Below are positions 5,669-8,520 of a stretch of DNA of 8,520 bases, piece by piece. This DNA is from Chloroflexota bacterium (lineage in GTDB: Bacteria; Chloroflexota; Dehalococcoidia; Lucifugimonadales; UBA3495), in assembly GCA_028874675.1 (NCBI GenBank), contig JAPPJA010000044.1, positions 1-8,520 of the forward strand, read 5' to 3'. A program made the translations under genes and the position numbers. The notes below the pieces were generated by a model. The model was given only the letters and a program-made list of their open reading frames with translations. It ran no database searches and was not told the origin of the DNA. Positions within the stretch are counted from its first letter, which is position 1. Every line of letters starts with the position of its first letter.

Positions 5669-6583
5669 CTATCGCCAGTGGGGCGGCAGGCTGGCTTCCG
5701 GGACTCCCAGTTCCCGAGACAGCCAGAGTTCGCTGTAGGCGCCATCGCGGTATCCCGAATTTTCCGACTCGTGAACGTCGGTACTGCTGCGGATCGACCC
5801 AGCAACGGTTTCCATGGCCGCGGGTCCCAGGGGACTGGCGCCGGCCTCGGCCATCAGCAGGGTTCTGGCCCCCACCATAGGGGCGAAGTGGCTCGCGTCG
5901 TAGTAGGCGAGAGTTTGGGCAACCTGGTCCCGCTGCTCGGGGCGTTGGCGCAGGTAGTCGTTGAGTTCTTCCAGGGGGTAAGCCTGGGTTGCGGCGGCCC
6001 GCTCCAGGGTCTGGAAGAAGATAACCGGGGTGTAAACCAAGTGGGTGACGCGGGGGCACAGGGCAGCGGTGTCGAGGGCCATGTCGGTGCCGATGGCGGC
6101 CACGCGCTGGGGGTTAACCTCGGGCCGGGACACCAGGAACTCCAGGCCGCGGCAGCAGTCGGCGACGATGCCCCGGTATATGTAGCCGTAGGGGTCGTCA
6201 ATGCCGTCGGTGAGCTGGCCGGGGAAACCTGCGGAGTAGGGCCGGTCGGAGCGGCGCTGGCCGCGGGCGCAAATGGCAAAGGTGACGTACCGCTGGCGCT
6301 GCCCATTGGAAGTGCCCTGGGGAACCAGGTCGGCAACGCTTCCGTAGCGCGGAAGGAAGTAGCGGGCCGGGAAGGGCCCTTCTCCGGTGGGGATGCTGAG
6401 GTACCCGAAAATACGGTATGGGCCGATGGAGGTCAGCTGCACCCCGTAGGCGGTGGCAAAGTCGGTGGAGCGCAGGGGAATCTCCTCCACCTCCGGAGCG
6501 GCCGGCAGTCTCGCCAGCTGGGACAGGGTATCCTGCCAATAGGCGGCGAAGTCCAGGGGTTTGGTGTCGGATGGAGTGCTCAT
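5669..6583 (-). CDS. Acetyl-xylan-esterase-like (AXE1/CE7) paralog without catalytic triad
   Basis: A 304-residue protein paralogous to its upstream neighbour over its length; for example 16 of 35 residues are identical in the stretch beginning P203 here and P212 there. Shared landmarks are the RG motif near 108 (ARGQRRS), YRG (136-138), DCCRGLEFL (142-150) and the DYLR / Q-V-A-YYD helix region (209-229). The nucleophile elbow G-H-Ser-Q-G of the neighbour is G165-T-D167-M-A here (codon 6083-6085, GAC), the acid position falls in EAGASP with no Asp, and the catalytic His region GYGHDA becomes SGYRDGA. All three catalytic residues therefore look lost while the fold is kept and the frame is intact, so I call it a pseudoenzyme rather than a pseudogene. 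The start at 6583 follows GAGGG (complement of 6594-6598), which overlaps the neighbour's stop codon; the gap is 13 nt, so translational coupling is likely. CE7 esterases are hexamers, so mixing with the active paralog is possible (inference). Confidence 0.83.
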   Translation of the reverse strand: MSTPSDTKPLDFAAYWQDTLSQLARLPAAPEVEEIPLRSTDFATAYGVQLTSIGPYRIFGYLSIPTGEGPFPARYFLPRYGSVADLVPQGTSNGQRQRYVTFAICARGQRRSDRPYSAGFPGQLTDGIDDPYGYIYRGIVADCCRGLEFLVSRPEVNPQRVAAIGTDMALDTAALCPRVTHLVYTPVIFFQTLERAAATQAYPLEELNDYLRQRPEQRDQVAQTLAYYDASHFAPMVGARTLLMAEAGASPLGPAAMETVAGSIRSSTDVHESENSGYRDGAYSELWLSRELGVPEASLPPHWR

Positions 6584-6596
6584 GGCGGCCTGTCCC

Positions 6597-7526
6597 TCAG
6601 GGTTCCAGATGCTGAGCCAGGAAGGCTTCGATGATGCCGGTGTGGACGGCGTTGTTGGCGTCGTGGCCGTAGCCGTCGTAGTCGTAAAGCTGCTTGTCCT
6701 CGCTGCCAATGGCGCGGAAGAGGGCATACCCGGTTTCGGGGGGGCAGGTGCTGTCCTGCAGGCCGATATTGACGATTATGGGGCAGGTGATACGGGGCGC
6801 CAGGCTGATGCCGTCAAAGTAGGCCACCGTGTCGGTGACCTGCTGGCGGCTGTCGGGGTGCAGGCGCAGGTAGTCGGCAATTTCCTGGTAGGGATAGCCG
6901 TCGGTGAGGTCAATAGCGTCCATGAAGCCGCAGAGGAAGGGAGCGCCGGATGTGGCCACCTTGATTTCAGGTCGGAGGGCGGCCACAACCACGGAAAGGC
7001 CGCCGCCCTGGCTGTGACCGGTGACACCCAGGCGGTCTGCATCCACCTCGTCCCGGGAGAGCAGAAAGTCCACGCCCCGGCAGGAGTCCATGTAGAACCC
7101 GCGATAGGTGTAGGTGTTGCGGTCCACAATGCCGTGAGTCAGCAGGCCTGGGTAGCCGGGGTTGAACTGGCCGTTGCTGCGCAGCTTGCCCCGGGGCGCC
7201 ACGCTGAAGGCGGCATATCCCCGAGCCGCCCAGTTCTTGGGTATCAGCGGCTCCATCGAGTAGCCCGGGACGACGAGCAGGCCCGGAAGCTGGCCCGCAT
7301 GGTTGGCGGGGCGGGCGTACCAGCCTGCGATACGCACATGGTCCAGGCTGGTGTAGTGGACCTGGTAAACGTCCACCTGGGGCGAGGACCGGAGGGGGTC
7401 GTGGGTCACATCGAGCTGCAGGGGTATGCGGGCAGTCTGGGCCATGACGTCTTCCCAGAAGGCGTCAATGTCGGCGGGGCGTTTGACTGAGGAAACAAAC
7501 TCGGCGGGGTTGGACAGAATGGTCAT
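6597..7526 (-). CDS. Acetyl xylan esterase-like hydrolase (AXE1/CE7), intact triad
   Basis: A 309-residue alpha/beta hydrolase of the acetyl xylan esterase / cephalosporin C deacetylase family, which removes acetyl groups from xylo-oligosaccharides and other small acetylated compounds. The N-terminus (ADIDAFWEDV, 18-27) is the typical family start. The RG motif is APRGKLRS (110-117), the nucleophile elbow is G170-H-S172-Q-G174, the acid is D258 (GLQDSTCPP) and the His is H288 (GYGHDAN). Length is close to the usual 310-325 residues. No signal peptide is visible, so it is probably cytoplasmic, acting on imported substrates, as for several CE7 enzymes. The ATG at 7526 has GGGGG (complement of 7532-7536) 5 nt upstream. 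It lies 59 bp after the histidine phosphatase gene and 13 nt before the degenerate paralog. A different acyl ester substrate is possible. Confidence 0.87.
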   Translation of the reverse strand: MTILSNPAEFVSSVKRPADIDAFWEDVMAQTARIPLQLDVTHDPLRSSPQVDVYQVHYTSLDHVRIAGWYARPANHAGQLPGLLVVPGYSMEPLIPKNWAARGYAAFSVAPRGKLRSNGQFNPGYPGLLTHGIVDRNTYTYRGFYMDSCRGVDFLLSRDEVDADRLGVTGHSQGGGLSVVVAALRPEIKVATSGAPFLCGFMDAIDLTDGYPYQEIADYLRLHPDSRQQVTDTVAYFDGISLAPRITCPIIVNIGLQDSTCPPETGYALFRAIGSEDKQLYDYDGYGHDANNAVHTGIIEAFLAQHLEP

Positions 7527-7585
7527 GGCACCCCCGGGCAGGCCGTTTTGGTGGGGCCAAGTCTATGGCAGACTTGGGGGGAACG

Positions 7586-8242
7586 TCAACAGGGTTTATC
7601 GGGACCACTGGCCGAGGCCCAGGCATCCTGGCCGCGGGTGCGGAGGTGCCAGGTCTCGTTGGCAGACAAAACCTCGGACTTGTCTGGGCCCGGTTCAATG
7701 CGGACCATCGCGCCCGGTTCCAGCCGGATGCGGCGGAAGCCTCGCAGGGGCATTTCCAGGACGCGGGTCACAACCGTCAGAATGGCAAACAGGTGGCTCA
7801 CCACGACCACGGTCCGGTCACCGTATTTCCCTGCCAGGGCCTGCGCCGCGCCCCACGTCCTTTCCTGCAGCTCCAGCATCGTTTCGCCGCCGGGGTGCCT
7901 GGCGGTCGCGGGGTCCTGCTCCCATTCCAGGTAGTGGACCGGGAACTGCTGACGCAATTCCGCGCTGGTCAGCCCCACCATTCGCCCCACATCAATCTCG
8001 CTGAAGTCGTTTAACTCGGAAAAGGGAACGCCAATGGCCCGGGAAACAATTTCGGCCGTCTCCCTGGCTCGATGCGCCGGACTGGTGTAAATGTGGGCGA
8101 CGGGTTCGGCCTTCAGCGCGGCGGCGATGTCGTCGGCCTGGGCCCTGCCCGTAGGGTTCAGGGAGGGGCCGCCGAAGCTGCCCATCAGTTTGCCCTGGCG
8201 GTTGGCATCGGTCTCGCCGTGCCTGACCAGTATCAATTCCAT
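7586..8242 (-). CDS. Histidine phosphatase family protein (phosphoglycerate mutase-like)
   Basis: A 218-residue member of the histidine phosphatase branch. The phospho-acceptor motif R7-H8-G9-E10 is at the N-terminus, R58 lies in SPAHRARET (54-62), the acid E82 in DFSEIDVG (79-86), and the second catalytic His, H150, in VVVVSHLFAI (145-154). This set matches cofactor-dependent phosphoglycerate mutase-like phosphatases (GpmB, PhoE, CobC types). Family members act on phosphosugars, alpha-ribazole phosphate, phosphoserine and others; the sequence alone does not decide. The start at 8242 is fixed by the motif, which must be at the N-terminus; the ribosome site is weak (AGGGCAGG just upstream on the minus strand). 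A short C-terminal tail after residue 200 is probably disordered. It is 88 bp downstream of a membrane-protein gene end and 59 bp upstream of the esterase gene. Confidence 0.88.
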   Translation of the reverse strand: MELILVRHGETDANRQGKLMGSFGGPSLNPTGRAQADDIAAALKAEPVAHIYTSPAHRARETAEIVSRAIGVPFSELNDFSEIDVGRMVGLTSAELRQQFPVHYLEWEQDPATARHPGGETMLELQERTWGAAQALAGKYGDRTVVVVSHLFAILTVVTRVLEMPLRGFRRIRLEPGAMVRIEPGPDKSEVLSANETWHLRTRGQDAWASASGPDKPC

Positions 8243-8257
8243 CAGCCTGCCCTGCCT

Positions 8258-8276
8258 GGCGCCGGAAATTGGCGCC
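8258..8276. promoter_or_regulatory. GGCGCC-N7-GGCGCC hairpin upstream of the phosphatase gene
   Basis: GGCGCC at 8258-8263 and 8271-8276 pair perfectly around a 7-nt loop (GGAAATT on the plus strand). On the minus strand the hairpin lies 15 to 34 nt upstream of the phosphatase ATG, near its weak ribosome site, and about 55 nt after the preceding gene's stop. It could end the upstream transcript or modulate translation of the phosphatase. No T-run follows on the minus strand. Confidence 0.35.
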
Positions 8277-8330
8277 CTTTAAGAGGTCGGCATTTGTGAA
8301 CGCCAGAGCCCGGGAGCGTTTAACCGACCG

Positions 8331-8520
8331 TCAACCGGCCGCGCCGAGGATGGCCACCTGGGCCGCCCCCAGGAGGTACACCACCGCGATCAGCGCCAGC
8401 CCCGTCACAATCACGGGCTGGGAGAAACGGTGGCGCCCCCAGATAAGCAGCCCGCCAAACAGGATCAGGCCCAGGGCGATGCCGCCGGCCACGAAATGCG
8501 CCGGTTCCGCAGTATTGAGG
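8331..8520 (-). CDS. C-terminal part of an integral membrane protein (cut by window edge)
   Basis: The minus strand from the window edge is open for 62 residues and stops at TGA (complement of 8331-8333). The visible piece contains two hydrophobic segments, about residues 9-27 (HFVAGGIALG to LLIW) and 36-59 (PVIVTGLALI to QVAIL), joined by a short loop with the basic residues GRHRFSQ. It ends just after the second helix with ILGAAG. This is typical of the last two membrane helices of an inner-membrane protein. The family is not recognisable from this piece. It is transcribed in the same direction as the phosphatase gene, 88 bp away, and may lead the minus-strand gene run. Confidence 0.6.
   Translation of the reverse strand, partial: LNTAEPAHFVAGGIALGLILFGGLLIWGRHRFSQPVIVTGLALIAVVYLLGAAQVAILGAAG

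Noticed and set aside
5569..5805. N-terminal extension of 79 residues on the Ala-elbow hydrolase
   Set aside because: It overlaps the coding end of the neighbouring esterase paralog, looks non-coding, and the ATG at 5568 has AAGGAG at ideal spacing.
5567..6634. Long plus-strand open frame (355 codons) opposite the esterase paralog
   Set aside because: It is antisense to a gene with clear family homology, its protein is Gly/Val-rich without recognisable motifs, and such frames are expected opposite GC-rich genes.
6584..6727. N-terminal extension of 48 residues on the degenerate esterase paralog
   Set aside because: The extension is a Thr/Ser/Pro-rich mirror of the end of the intact esterase gene; the start at 6583 matches the family N-terminus and has a ribosome site.
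6561..7490. Plus-strand open frame (309 codons) opposite the intact esterase
   Set aside because: The minus strand carries the GHSQG, Asp and His motifs; the plus frame is a compositional mirror with no ribosome site or domain.
1..8520. CRISPR array, tRNA, rRNA or insertion sequence
   Set aside because: No regularly spaced direct repeats, no tRNA cloverleaf signatures, no rRNA-like stretch and no transposase-like protein were seen on either strand.

Overview
The window is GC-rich bacterial DNA carrying eight genes or gene parts, in two divergent/convergent blocks. No tRNA, rRNA, transposase, CRISPR array or phage gene is visible. Gene content (GlcF-type Fe-S protein, Gal80-like Gfo/Idh/MocA protein, CE7-type acetyl esterases, a jelly-roll domain of the kind fused to SMP-30 lactonases), together with short dispersed palindromes in the intergenic DNA, is what I associate with Chloroflexota (Dehalococcoidia / SAR202-like) environmental genomes. 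That placement is inference from general impression only.

Left part (1-2400): a short palindromic repeat lies just upstream of a plus-strand glycolate/lactate-oxidase-type iron-sulfur subunit (GlcF-like). This gene converges on a minus-strand class I SAM methyltransferase, with a 38-bp gap holding a hairpin. The catalytic flavoprotein partner (GlcD) is not in the window.

Middle (2380-4130): the methyltransferase and a plus-strand Gfo/Idh/MocA-family protein diverge from an AT-rich island of about 50 bp that carries candidate promoters on both strands and two AT-rich palindromes. The oxidoreductase-like protein has Glu-Trp-Pro where the family catalytic Glu-Lys-Pro should be, and resembles Gal80; its start codon is preceded by roughly 260 nt of leader with competing hairpins. 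It ends in a 306-bp convergent intergenic region holding several hairpins and two dispersed-repeat-like elements.

Right part (4131-8520): all genes are on the minus strand and may be one transcript. Read in transcription order they are the end of a membrane protein (cut by the window edge), a histidine phosphatase, an intact acetyl-xylan-esterase-like (AXE1/CE7) hydrolase, a paralog of it that has lost the whole catalytic triad, an alpha/beta hydrolase with Ala at the nucleophile position, and a stand-alone beta-sandwich domain. The intact/degenerate esterase pair is tightly spaced (13 nt, with the Shine-Dalgarno next to the upstream stop), so the two are probably translated together. A plausible theme is hydrolysis of acyl or sugar esters, with two non-canonical hydrolase-fold proteins acting as partners, binders or unusual enzymes; substrates cannot be read from the sequence.

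Most noteworthy: two adjacent alpha/beta-hydrolase-fold genes without a nucleophilic Ser beside an intact one; the Gal80-like EWP protein with a structured leader; and crossing 8-bp and 9-bp inverted repeats upstream of the stand-alone domain gene.
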